This document shows, piece after piece, positions 7,668-15,367 of a stretch of 34,924 bases of DNA. The position numbers were made by a program, and so were the translations under genes. Within the stretch, counting starts at the first letter, position 1, and the number at the start of each line of letters is the position of its first letter. The stretch is from RFSX01 sp964495785 (GTDB lineage: Bacteria; Bacteroidota; Bacteroidia; Chitinophagales; Saprospiraceae): positions 1 through 34,924 of the forward strand of contig CAZBXL010000042.1 of assembly GCA_964495785.1 (NCBI GenBank), given 5' to 3'. Below the pieces are notes generated by a model, which saw nothing but the letters and a program-made list of their open reading frames with translations, ran no database searches and was not told where the DNA came from.

Positions 7668-8531
7668 ATGCAAAGACGCGAATTTATAAAGGCAACAGCT
7701 ATAGCACCCGTATTAACATCGACATCGGGTATATCTGCCAATTTAGATTTTGCATCTAACATTTCAATCGATCACCGCTATAAGCATTCAGTATGTAGAT
7801 GGTGTTACAGCGATATCCCATTAGAACAGATATGTGATCAAGCTCTTGATATAGGGATATCTTCTATAGAATTACTTAATCATCAAGAATGGGATACCGT
7901 TCTCAATAGAGGACTTTCATGTGCTGTGTCCAATGGCATTAATATTACAATTGCTGATGGTTTTAATGATCCGTCATTACATCCTCAATTTTTACAAGAT
8001 TATAAATATCTAATACCAAGAGCTGCGGATAAGGGGATTCCCAATGTGATTTGTTTTTCTGGTAATAAGAGAGCACTCAGCAGTGAGCAAGGATTAGAAA
8101 ATTGTGCAATCGGATTGGGACCTATTGTAAAGATTGCAGAAAAGTATAATATCACTATCGTAATGGAGTTGCTCAATAGTAAAGTTGACCATATTGATTA
8201 TCAATGCGATCATACAGACTGGGGAGTCGCTTTAGTAGAGAAGATAGGATCATCTAACTTTAAACTATTGTATGATATATATCATATGCAGATTATGGAA
8301 GGAGATATTATATCTACGATCCAAAAGAATAAAGATTATATCGCTCATTTTCATACAGGTGGAGTACCTGGTCGTAATGAAATAGATGAGACACAAGAGT
8401 TAAATTATAAAGCCATCGTTCAAGCGATTAGTTCTATTGATTATAATGGTTACATAGCACAAGAATTCATTCCTACCTGGGATGATCCATTCAAGGCATT
8501 GGCTAAGGCCATTGATATTTGTACAACCTAA
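7668..8531 (+). CDS. Tat-exported hydroxypyruvate isomerase-like TIM-barrel protein
   Basis: This is a xylose isomerase-like TIM barrel (AP-endonuclease 2 superfamily) of 287 aa, closest in motif layout to hydroxypyruvate isomerase (Hyi). Putative metal and catalytic residues are E167 (IVMELLN), D203 and H206 (YDIYHMQ), H229 (HFHTG) and E266 (IAQEFIP); the GRNEID-x5-NY segment also matches Hyi. The start at 7668 gives MQRREFIKATA, a twin-arginine motif with a weakly hydrophobic segment ending near residue 24, so the protein is probably periplasmic. Classical Hyi is cytoplasmic. It is the first gene of a plus-strand cluster with a GMC oxidoreductase 27 bp downstream. The likely substrate is a keto-sugar or related compound made by the oxidoreductase; the exact reaction is not determined by sequence. 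Confidence 0.85.
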   Translation: MQRREFIKATAIAPVLTSTSGISANLDFASNISIDHRYKHSVCRWCYSDIPLEQICDQALDIGISSIELLNHQEWDTVLNRGLSCAVSNGINITIADGFNDPSLHPQFLQDYKYLIPRAADKGIPNVICFSGNKRALSSEQGLENCAIGLGPIVKIAEKYNITIVMELLNSKVDHIDYQCDHTDWGVALVEKIGSSNFKLLYDIYHMQIMEGDIISTIQKNKDYIAHFHTGGVPGRNEIDETQELNYKAIVQAISSIDYNGYIAQEFIPTWDDPFKALAKAIDICTT

Positions 8532-8558
8532 AATAAAACATTACATAAATAATAAATT

Positions 8559-10268
8559 ATGAATTTTAATTCTAATGGAAAAGATGAGGTAACTTATGAT
8601 GCGATAGTTGTTGGCACAGGAATAAGTGGAGGATGGGCAGCTAAGGAACTTGCGGAGAAGGGTCTTAAAGTGCTAGTAATAGATAGAGGCAGAGATGTAA
8701 AACACGGAGATTATCCTACAGCCAATCTTGATCCATGGGAAGTGCCGAGAGCTGGAAAAATGACTGAAGAGGAACTCAAGGATTACCAGATTCAGAATAG
8801 AACGGGCTATACCATGAGTGAATATTATAAGCATTGGTGGGTTAAGGATACAGATCAGCCGTATGAGGAGAAGCAACCATTTACATGGATTAGAGGATAT
8901 CATGTAGGGGGTAGATCATTGTTGTGGGGACGGCAGACCTACAGATGGTCAGATATGGATTTTGAAGCTAATGCCAAAGAAGGAATTGCTGTAGATTGGC
9001 CGATCCGCTATAAAGACATAGCACCATGGTATGATTATGTAGAGACATTTGCAGGTATCAGCGGTCGAGTAGAAAACCTACCTCAACTACCTGATAGTAA
9101 ATTTCTACCTCCCATGGAGTATAACTGTATGGAACAACATGTGTCAGATCGGATTAGGTCGATATATAATGACAGAATCATGACCATAGGTCGTGTAGCC
9201 CACTTGACAGAACCACTTAACGGTAGAGGCATGTGTCAGTCACGTAATAGGTGTATGCGTGGGTGTCCTTATGGGGCATACTTCAGTTCTAATGCAGCGA
9301 CATTGCCAAAAGCAGAAGCCTCAGGTAATATGACTTTATTAACTAATGCCATCGTTACGGAAGTGGTATATGATGATAAGACTCAGAAGGCCACAGGTGT
9401 GAGAGTAAAAGACACTAATTCCTTAGAGACAGCAGAGTATTTCTCCAAGATAGTATTCCTCAATGCATCTTGTATAGGCTCTACTTCCATTCTTATGCAA
9501 TCAAAGTCAGATCGATTTCCTGACGGTATGGGTAATGATAGCGGAGAGCTAGGTCATAATATGATGGATCATCATTTTCGTGTAGGTGCAGGAGGCTATT
9601 CTGATGAGTGGCAAGATAAGTATTATAAAGGTCGACGCCCTAACGGTATCTATGTACCCCGATTTAGAAATATCAATAAGAGCACTAAAATGAAAGACTT
9701 CGTAAGAGGTTATGGATATCAAGGTGGTGGTAGTAGAGAAGGCTGGTCTAAGATGGTGCCTGCAGAAGCGATGGCTTATGGAGAAGACTTCAAGAATTCT
9801 TTAAGTCAGCCAGGTAGATGGGGTATGTTTTTTCTTGGCTTTGGAGAAGTGCTACCATACCATGATAATAAGATATCATTAAATGAAGCAGTTGTCGATA
9901 AGTGGGGCATGCCGACTTTAATTATGGATGCTGATATCAAAGAAAATGAGAAAGCCATGCGTAAAGATATGCTCGAGCAATCAATGGAGATGTGTGATAA
10001 GATCGGATTAAAAGATATCTATGAATATAACAAGCCATTCCAAATGGGATTAGGAATACATGAAATGGGAACAGCAAGAATGGGGAGAGACCCTAAAACG
10101 TCTGTACTCAATAAGTGGAATCAAATACATGCTGTAAAAAATGTATTTGTCACAGACGGAGCATGTATGACCTCTGCAGCTTGTGTCAATCCTTCATTGA
10201 CATACATGGCTCTCACTGCAAGAGCAGCAGACTATGCTGTAAAAGCACTTAATAACAATGAAATTTAA
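8559..10268 (+). CDS. GMC-family FAD oxidoreductase (sugar/polyol dehydrogenase large subunit)
   Basis: This is a flavin-dependent alcohol/sugar dehydrogenase of 569 aa. The FAD dinucleotide-binding motif VVGTGISGGWAAKEL is at residues 17-31, and IDRGR follows at 41-45. The C-terminal GMC domain has the catalytic pair H501 (HEMGTARMG) and N544 (NPSLT). A Cys cluster, C226-x5-C232-x3-C236-P, sits where the FAD-dependent glucose and gluconate dehydrogenase large subunits carry Cys residues, some of which bind a 3Fe-4S cluster. No signal peptide is seen on this subunit, whereas the next gene, 21 bp downstream, encodes the small subunit with a Tat signal. In the fructose and glucose dehydrogenases of this class the small subunit carries the Tat signal for the complex, so co-export is inferred. 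The substrate is unknown. The electron acceptor is not encoded here, since no cytochrome gene is visible. Confidence 0.93.
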   Translation: MNFNSNGKDEVTYDAIVVGTGISGGWAAKELAEKGLKVLVIDRGRDVKHGDYPTANLDPWEVPRAGKMTEEELKDYQIQNRTGYTMSEYYKHWWVKDTDQPYEEKQPFTWIRGYHVGGRSLLWGRQTYRWSDMDFEANAKEGIAVDWPIRYKDIAPWYDYVETFAGISGRVENLPQLPDSKFLPPMEYNCMEQHVSDRIRSIYNDRIMTIGRVAHLTEPLNGRGMCQSRNRCMRGCPYGAYFSSNAATLPKAEASGNMTLLTNAIVTEVVYDDKTQKATGVRVKDTNSLETAEYFSKIVFLNASCIGSTSILMQSKSDRFPDGMGNDSGELGHNMMDHHFRVGAGGYSDEWQDKYYKGRRPNGIYVPRFRNINKSTKMKDFVRGYGYQGGGSREGWSKMVPAEAMAYGEDFKNSLSQPGRWGMFFLGFGEVLPYHDNKISLNEAVVDKWGMPTLIMDADIKENEKAMRKDMLEQSMEMCDKIGLKDIYEYNKPFQMGLGIHEMGTARMGRDPKTSVLNKWNQIHAVKNVFVTDGACMTSAACVNPSLTYMALTARAADYAVKALNNNEI

Positions 10269-10289
10269 GAATAAGGATAACTGATAATT

Positions 10290-10834
10290 ATGGAAATTCA
10301 AGATAAAGAAAAGATGATGATGAATAGAAGAGAAGCACTCAGAACATCATCTTTAATATTAGGATATGCGCTGACAGCTAGTGCTGCAACAGCAGTCCTC
10401 AATGGATGTAAGGCAGATACTGCGGTAGACTGGACACCTAAGCATCTTTCTAAAGAACAACATGCACTTATATCTGAAGTTACGGAGATGATCATCCCTG
10501 AGACTGATGTTGCTGGAGCTAAAACGACGCAAGTAGATCGATTCATAGATGCCATGTTTGATGCCTATCCAGTAGAGGAAAGAAATATGTTCTTACAAGG
10601 CTTAACTCTATTCGATACAAAATCACAGGAGCTTAATGGTAAGACATTTGTCGATAGCGATGAAGCAGGGAGAAAGAAAGTATTGGATTCAATGGTAGCT
10701 GAGATGAAAAAATCAAATGATAAGCCTCACATATTCAGAATGGTGAGAGAGCTTACAGTATTGGGTTATTGTACTTCAGAATATGGAGCTACAGAATTTT
10801 TGACTTATGATCCTGTACCTGGTCCATTCCAAGG
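10290..10834 (+). CDS. Gluconate 2-dehydrogenase subunit 3 family protein (3' end lost in gap)
   Basis: This is the small partner subunit of the preceding GMC dehydrogenase. The N-terminus has a twin-arginine motif (NRREALR, residues 12-18), a hydrophobic segment and a following Cys (VLNGC) that could be a lipobox, so it is a Tat substrate and perhaps a lipoprotein. The body, from about residue 50, has the family pattern LSKEQHALISEVTEMIIPETD, then AKTTQVDRFIDAMF, and near the gap YDPVPGPFQG, which normally lies close to the C-terminus. Probably only a few tens of residues are missing. Either the first ATG (10290) or one of the later Met codons (residues 9-11) could be the start. The frame appears to continue through the N run into the next protein only because 100 N keeps the phase; this is not a real fusion. 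Confidence 0.85.
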
Positions 10835-10934
10835 NNNNNNNNNNNNNNNNNNNNNNNNNNNNNNNNNNNNNNNNNNNNNNNNNNNNNNNNNNNNNNNNNN
10901 NNNNNNNNNNNNNNNNNNNNNNNNNNNNNNNNNN
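10835..10934. other. Assembly gap, 100 N
   Basis: This is a run of exactly 100 N, the conventional placeholder for a scaffold gap of unknown size. The missing sequence should include the end of the small-subunit gene, any intergenic bases, and the first 80-100 codons of the TIM-barrel gene. The real gap is therefore probably longer than 100 bp. Confidence 0.98.
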
Positions 10935-11585
10935 AGAGCGGCAGGTGTCAAGCAACTTATCATTATGATAGATGATGAAGGAGCATTAGCTACTCCTGAT
11001 AAAAGTGAATTATCTAAGTCTATTGAGAATCATAAAAAATGGATAAGTGCCGCTGCGACATTAGGGTGTCATTCTATACGAGTTAATTGTTTTGGTAAAG
11101 GTACATCGGAAGACGTTGCAGCAGCAGGGGTAGAAGGCTTGTCGAGACTTTCAGAGATCGCAGCCAGACAGAATGTAAATGTCATTGTAGAAAATCATGG
11201 TGGCTATTCTTCTAATGGACAATGGTTATCCTCTGTGATCAGTAAGGTCAATATGAAAAATTGTGGAACACTTCCCGATTTTGGAAATTTCTGTATAGAA
11301 AGAGAGGGCGGAGAAATGTGGGGGACACCCTGTATAAAAGAGTATGACAAGTATAAGGGCGTCAAAGAAATGTTACCCTATGCTAAAGCCATCAGTGCTA
11401 AATCCTATGATTTTGACGCAGAGGGAAATGAAACCACAATCGACTACAAAAGGATGTTGTCCTTGGTCAAGCTTTCTGGTTATAAGGGATACGTCGGTGT
11501 AGAATATGAAGGAGATGGATTATCTGAAGAAGAGGGTATCATCAAAACTAGAAACCTCTTACTTTCTGTAGCTAAAGAAATTTAA
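10935..11585 (+). CDS. Sugar phosphate isomerase/epimerase-like TIM barrel (5' end lost in gap)
   Basis: This is the C-terminal 216 residues of a xylose isomerase-like TIM-barrel protein, a family usually about 290-320 aa long. Visible motifs are RVNCFG, the glutamate-bearing strand VIVENHGG, LPDFGNF with a putative metal-binding Asp, AISAKSYDFD followed by ETTIDYKRML, and the C-terminal YVGVEYEGD glutamate. These match the Bacteroidota proteins annotated as sugar phosphate isomerase/epimerase, many of which act on keto-sugars or unusual glycosides. It belongs to the same cluster as the GMC dehydrogenase and the first TIM barrel (7668), and probably acts on an oxidised product. Whether it also carries a signal peptide is hidden by the gap. 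Its stop is 5 bp from the end of the convergent recO. Confidence 0.85.
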   Translation, partial: RAAGVKQLIIMIDDEGALATPDKSELSKSIENHKKWISAAATLGCHSIRVNCFGKGTSEDVAAAGVEGLSRLSEIAARQNVNVIVENHGGYSSNGQWLSSVISKVNMKNCGTLPDFGNFCIEREGGEMWGTPCIKEYDKYKGVKEMLPYAKAISAKSYDFDAEGNETTIDYKRMLSLVKLSGYKGYVGVEYEGDGLSEEEGIIKTRNLLLSVAKEI

Positions 11586-11590
11586 TCTAA

Positions 11591-12307
11591 TTAAGATAAC
11601 ACACTCCTGATCACATCAAGAGATTTCAGATCTTTGAACCCTTCGATGTGTAATTTATAATATTCTAATAATCTATTGAGTAGAATATTTCTTTCTTCCT
11701 TGTCAATGCTTATGGCATCTTTATGAGTAATCACTTTGTGCAGAATAGCACTTTGATCTTCATTCATTATATGAGAATGCCTTATATCATTGTCGATATA
11801 TTCTCCATGCATAAGGTCAAAGTATTTATTTTCTTCGCTTAGATTATCATTAATTCCGAATCCTAAATAATCTGCCAATTGTATAGAAAAGTAAATAGGT
11901 ATAAATGTGAGATTAACAGATTTGTCATCAAGCGCAATCAACCATTTTTTTAAAAAATTATATAAAGCTTCATTTGCCTCTTTTTCCTTGATAGCATTAC
12001 GGGCAAGGTCTATTATGAACATGGCTATAGAAGATCGGATAACATCATAATTTAGATTTTGATAGATGTAGCACATAGAAGCTTCTTTAATTCGAGAAAG
12101 CTTGTCTTCTGATTTGTAAGCCACGTAATTTATAATATTGATGGGATTATAGACATTAGACATTTTAGACTTTTGCTTACGTACGCCACTGACGATGTAA
12201 GAGTGTATACCTATGTCTCGCGAATAGATATCCAAAATGATACTTGTCTCTGAGTATTTGAGACTCTTGAATACGATGCCCTCTGATTTAAATGTTTTAC
12301 TCAGGAT
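11591..12307 (-). CDS. recO: DNA repair protein RecO, rare start codon
   Basis: RecO loads RecA with RecR and RecF during recombinational repair. The protein has the N-terminal OB-fold pattern (EGIVFKSLKYSETS then ILDIYSRDIGIHSYIVSGVRKQKSK) and the helical C-terminal domain (RSSIAMFIIDLA, EALYNFLKKWL, YFDLMHGEY, EYYKLHIEGF then KSLDVI). The first conventional start is TTG at 12235, but that would remove about 24 residues containing the conserved GIVFK...YSETS strand. The open frame continues upstream to a stop at about 12342 with no ATG, GTG or TTG in between. The best-aligned starts are ATC at 12307 or CTG at 12304, giving about 238 aa, a normal RecO length. ATC lies 13 bp after the stop of the upstream gene and is preceded by an A/G-rich stretch. 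A sequencing error is the alternative. Confidence 0.88.
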   Translation of the reverse strand: MLSKTFKSEGIVFKSLKYSETSIILDIYSRDIGIHSYIVSGVRKQKSKMSNVYNPINIINYVAYKSEDKLSRIKEASMCYIYQNLNYDVIRSSIAMFIIDLARNAIKEKEANEALYNFLKKWLIALDDKSVNLTFIPIYFSIQLADYLGFGINDNLSEENKYFDLMHGEYIDNDIRHSHIMNEDQSAILHKVITHKDAISIDKEERNILLNRLLEYYKLHIEGFKDLKSLDVIRSVLS

Positions 12308-12320
12308 TTTCTTTTTATAT

Positions 12321-12632
12321 TTAAAAGTCCCACCCCTCTATGGGATCTTGTTTGTATTTTTTTTTAGTCTGCATTCTTTCTTTTTGCCTCTCCCATATCA
12401 ATCTTGCAAATGTGAGATGGACGGGTTCGAGACTTACTTGAAGTGCTGCTTTTATTTTCTTCTCTAATACATCTAATCTATACATGTAACTCATCAGTAA
12501 GTCAGGGTCAGCTTTAAGTAATTGTTCTACTCTTACCGATATGATATCTATCATTTCTTCATCCGATAATTCTGATGGAATATTGATGTCTAAGTCATGC
12601 GAGATGGTCTGAGATATTTCTTTATTATACAA
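12321..12632 (-). CDS. Conserved small protein upstream of recO, unknown function
   Basis: This is a 103-aa acidic-to-basic soluble protein with no signal peptide or membrane helix. The central part reads like a conserved helical core (VRVEQLLKADPDLLMSYMYRLDV, then EKKIKAAL), followed by ARLIWERQKERMQ and a Lys-rich tail ending in GWDF. I recall a Bacteroidota-wide family with a similar LLxSYxYRxDVxE pattern, but I cannot name a function. It is immediately upstream of recO on the same strand (13 bp to the proposed recO start), so the two are probably co-transcribed and perhaps coupled. Confidence 0.72.
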   Translation of the reverse strand: MYNKEISQTISHDLDINIPSELSDEEMIDIISVRVEQLLKADPDLLMSYMYRLDVLEKKIKAALQVSLEPVHLTFARLIWERQKERMQTKKKYKQDPIEGWDF

Positions 12633-12778
12633 TTGATTAAGGTGACTAACTGAAGAAATAAGGTGATGATACCATGAATATAAGGTCTATAGATCAAACA
12701 TTTATTTGATATATAGAGAGATTTGCTCAATTTAGTTTTTCTATTATTATTTTCGTCATTACAAGTAGAATTATACAA

Positions 12779-13603
12779 ATGGATACAGAAAAAATAGCAT
12801 TGTACGCGGATAAATTTATCGATTGGGCAGTCGTCATGGTACCAAAAATTATTTTGGCAGTTGTTGTTATCTACATAGGTTTATTTATAGTCAAAAAACT
12901 AAGCAAGGTTGTGGCTCATGCTCTAGATAGAGCACATTTAGAAATAGAACTTAAAGAGTTTTTGGTCTCTTTAATCACAACGGTATTAAAAGTTGCAGTT
13001 TTACTCATAGCGGCAAGCGTGGTAGGTATAGAGCTGACGGCATTATTTGCGTTATTAGCTGCAGCAGGATTTGCGGTAGGTATGGCACTCCAAGGATTCT
13101 TGGGTAATTTTGCTGCAGGTCTGACCATTCTATTTTTAAAACCATATCGAATGAATGATTGGGTACAGGTATCAGATAGTTTCGGTAGAGTAAAGAATAT
13201 TCAATTATTCAATACGACATTGATTACTCCCAATGATAAGACACTCATTATACCTAATGGGCAAGTAACTGATAATATCATAACTAACTTCTCTACACAA
13301 GGTAATATCAGACTTGAACTTAATATTTCAATGCCCTATGAAGAGAGCTTTCCTAGAGTCAAAGAAATAATAAACAGTGCAGTATCGCGAAGTGAGTATG
13401 TGATTAAAGAAACAGAAACGCTTGTAGGAATTGAAACATATGATTCTCATAATATAGTTCTGACCGTGAGACCGTATATAAATCCTGATGATTATTGGGC
13501 GGCAACATTTGAGATTAATGGCCTTATCAAGAAAGCTTTCAGTGAGAACAATGTCAAAGCTGCTTACTCAGAAGGGGTAGAATTAGGTCCTATTGGAGCT
13601 TAA
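12779..13603 (+). CDS. mscS: Small-conductance mechanosensitive channel, MscS family
   Basis: This is an inner-membrane tension-gated channel that releases osmolytes on hypo-osmotic shock. It is 274 aa, close to E. coli MscS (286). It has two N-terminal membrane helices (about residues 14-36 and 63-85). The Gly/Ala-rich pore helix follows (LFALLAAAGFAVGMALQGFL, then GNFAAGLTILFLKPYR), and next the beta domain (DWVQVSDSFGRVKNIQLFNT, then TLIIPNGQV). The start ATG at 12779 matches family length. It is divergent from the recO pair, with 146 bp between, and converges on the GH3-family gene 6 bp away. Confidence 0.95.
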   Translation: MDTEKIALYADKFIDWAVVMVPKIILAVVVIYIGLFIVKKLSKVVAHALDRAHLEIELKEFLVSLITTVLKVAVLLIAASVVGIELTALFALLAAAGFAVGMALQGFLGNFAAGLTILFLKPYRMNDWVQVSDSFGRVKNIQLFNTTLITPNDKTLIIPNGQVTDNIITNFSTQGNIRLELNISMPYEESFPRVKEIINSAVSRSEYVIKETETLVGIETYDSHNIVLTVRPYINPDDYWAATFEINGLIKKAFSENNVKAAYSEGVELGPIGA

Positions 13604-13609
13604 TAAATG

Positions 13610-15109
13610 CTAATTATACCTTAGCAACTCTTCTACGATGTGACGATCGTCTTTTAATCTTGGCATCTTGTTTTGATTACCATATTTACCTCTATCTCTT
13701 TGGTACCTTTCAAAAGTTCCTGAAGCAAGTGCAGTAATATGCAATGGGCTCATGACTAAGTCATAAGATCTTTTTGCATCATAATCTGAATTTATTTGGC
13801 GTAGAGCATTGTCTAATTCAGATTGGAAAAGACTTAAGTTGTCAGGAGTTTTTAGAAATTCAATATACCATTCATGTCTTCCTTTTGTCCCGAGCTTAGC
13901 TGGAGCTATGGTGTAGTTGAGTACAGTAAGTCCGTAGGTATCACATAAGCTACTGAGTGCTTTATCTGTGTTGCCTACATAGAGTTCTTCTCCATAGACA
14001 TTAATCGATTCTTGCACTCTGCCCGTATGCTTTATTTTATATGGATTGATACTTACAAATTGTATAATGTCTCCCATCCTATAGCGATACAAGCCTGATA
14101 TTGTTGATATGACAAGTTCATATTCATGGTGTAGTAAAACTTCAGATAGACCTATCGTTTCTGGCTCGTCTTTATCGATTTCTGATTTTGGTATAAATTC
14201 ATAATAGATGCCATGATCGCAGAGTAGTAACATACCATCAGCATTTTTATTATTCTGTAAAGCAAAGTAACCTTCTGATGCATTGTATACTTCTCTAAAG
14301 CTGACTTTAGAATCAGGTATCAATTTTTTAAATTCATTTTTATAAGGTGAGAATCCAACTCCACCATGGAGATAAGACCTTAAGTCTGGCCACACTTGAC
14401 AGATGTTTTCAGCTCCTGTGATATTGAGTATTTCTTTGAGTAGCACTAATGTCCATGTAGGTATACCTGCAAGCAATGTTACCTTCTCTTTGATTGTTTC
14501 TTGAGCAGTACGTTTTATTTTTTCGTCCCAGTCTGACAGCAGAGCTGTCTCAAATGATGGAGTGTAAAATCCTCGTCCGATCTTAGGAAAATGATGCAGT
14601 ATGATTGCAGATATATCTCCTGATATTTTATTATGATTTAATTTTTCGAGACTACCACCCATAATAAGATTCTTATTGGCAAAGAGCTTGGCATCTGAAT
14701 CTTCATGGTATATATGACTCGCTGCGTCCCAAGCACATTTTAGATGGCCTTGTCTGAGATACTCTTTTGTGACAGGGATATATTTACTGCGTGCATTGGT
14801 GGTGCCTGATGATTTAGCATACCAATCTACTTTACCTCTGATGAGGATATCAGAAGCATCATCCATCATCTTTTGAATGTATGGATACATAGCCTCATAG
14901 TCATGCAATGGGCAAGCTTTCGTATAGGCTTCTGCGTTCTTGACTTCTCTGAAATTGTACTTTAAACCGAATTCTGTACTCTTATTTGACGTAAGAATTT
15001 TGTCTAATAATCTCAGTTGATAATCAACCGGGTCACTCATGACAGCAAAAATCTTTTGTTGCCGCCTTCGGAAGTATTGGTAGAGTATCTTATCGGTTAA
15101 CTGAAACAA
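13610..15109 (-). CDS. GH3 auxin-responsive-promoter family acyl-adenylating enzyme
   Basis: This is a member of the GH3 branch of the ANL adenylating superfamily, 499 aa, probably cytoplasmic. ATP-binding motif 1 is SSGTTNARSKYIPV (residues 100-113), motif 2 is YNASEG (275-280), and motif 3 is YRYRMGDII (341-349). Plant GH3 enzymes adenylate a carboxylic acid and conjugate it to an amino acid; the substrate of the bacterial homologues is not established. Start is TTG at 15109; the next in-frame Met (residue 24) would cut into the conserved N-terminal helix region. It is not in an operon: it converges on mscS and diverges from pbp1A. Confidence in the family is high, in the function low. Confidence 0.88.
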   Translation of the reverse strand: MFQLTDKILYQYFRRRQQKIFAVMSDPVDYQLRLLDKILTSNKSTEFGLKYNFREVKNAEAYTKACPLHDYEAMYPYIQKMMDDASDILIRGKVDWYAKSSGTTNARSKYIPVTKEYLRQGHLKCAWDAASHIYHEDSDAKLFANKNLIMGGSLEKLNHNKISGDISAIILHHFPKIGRGFYTPSFETALLSDWDEKIKRTAQETIKEKVTLLAGIPTWTLVLLKEILNITGAENICQVWPDLRSYLHGGVGFSPYKNEFKKLIPDSKVSFREVYNASEGYFALQNNKNADGMLLLCDHGIYYEFIPKSEIDKDEPETIGLSEVLLHHEYELVISTISGLYRYRMGDIIQFVSINPYKIKHTGRVQESINVYGEELYVGNTDKALSSLCDTYGLTVLNYTIAPAKLGTKGRHEWYIEFLKTPDNLSLFQSELDNALRQINSDYDAKRSYDLVMSPLHITALASGTFERYQRDRGKYGNQNKMPRLKDDRHIVEELLRYN

Positions 15110-15332
15110 GGAATAATCGAGTTTGAAAATTTAAAATTAATCTAAGAAACTAATATCCGTATATAATCCGTTATATGAATATCAGTTATAATCGAATTTC
15201 TATTGGTCCTAAGCCAGCATCATTTATTTAGAAATTCAAACTATTCCACAATTACATGTTGTTTTAACAATAAACTACTGATTTATAGTATTTTATTCAT
15301 TACGATTAATTATAATTTGTATAATTCTTCGT

Positions 15333-15340
15333 TAACTTTG
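15333..15340 (+). promoter_or_regulatory. Predicted pbp1A promoter -7 box
   Basis: TAACTTTG is an exact TAnnTTTG match 27 bp before the pbp1A ATG. A TTTG at 15316-15319 is only 13 bp upstream, too close for the ideal -33 spacing, so the promoter is plausible but not complete. Confidence 0.5.
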
Positions 15341-15367
15341 TTGATTACAAAATAAGAAGCGATTATA

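Noticed and set aside
7495..7689. 64-codon frame spanning the terminator
   Set aside because: It reads straight through the terminator stem and T run (7567-7596) and overlaps the start of the TIM-barrel gene.
12590..12778. 62-codon minus-strand frame between mscS and the small recO-linked gene
   Set aside because: Low-complexity Asn/Lys/Ile composition in a divergent promoter region and overlap with the better-supported gene.
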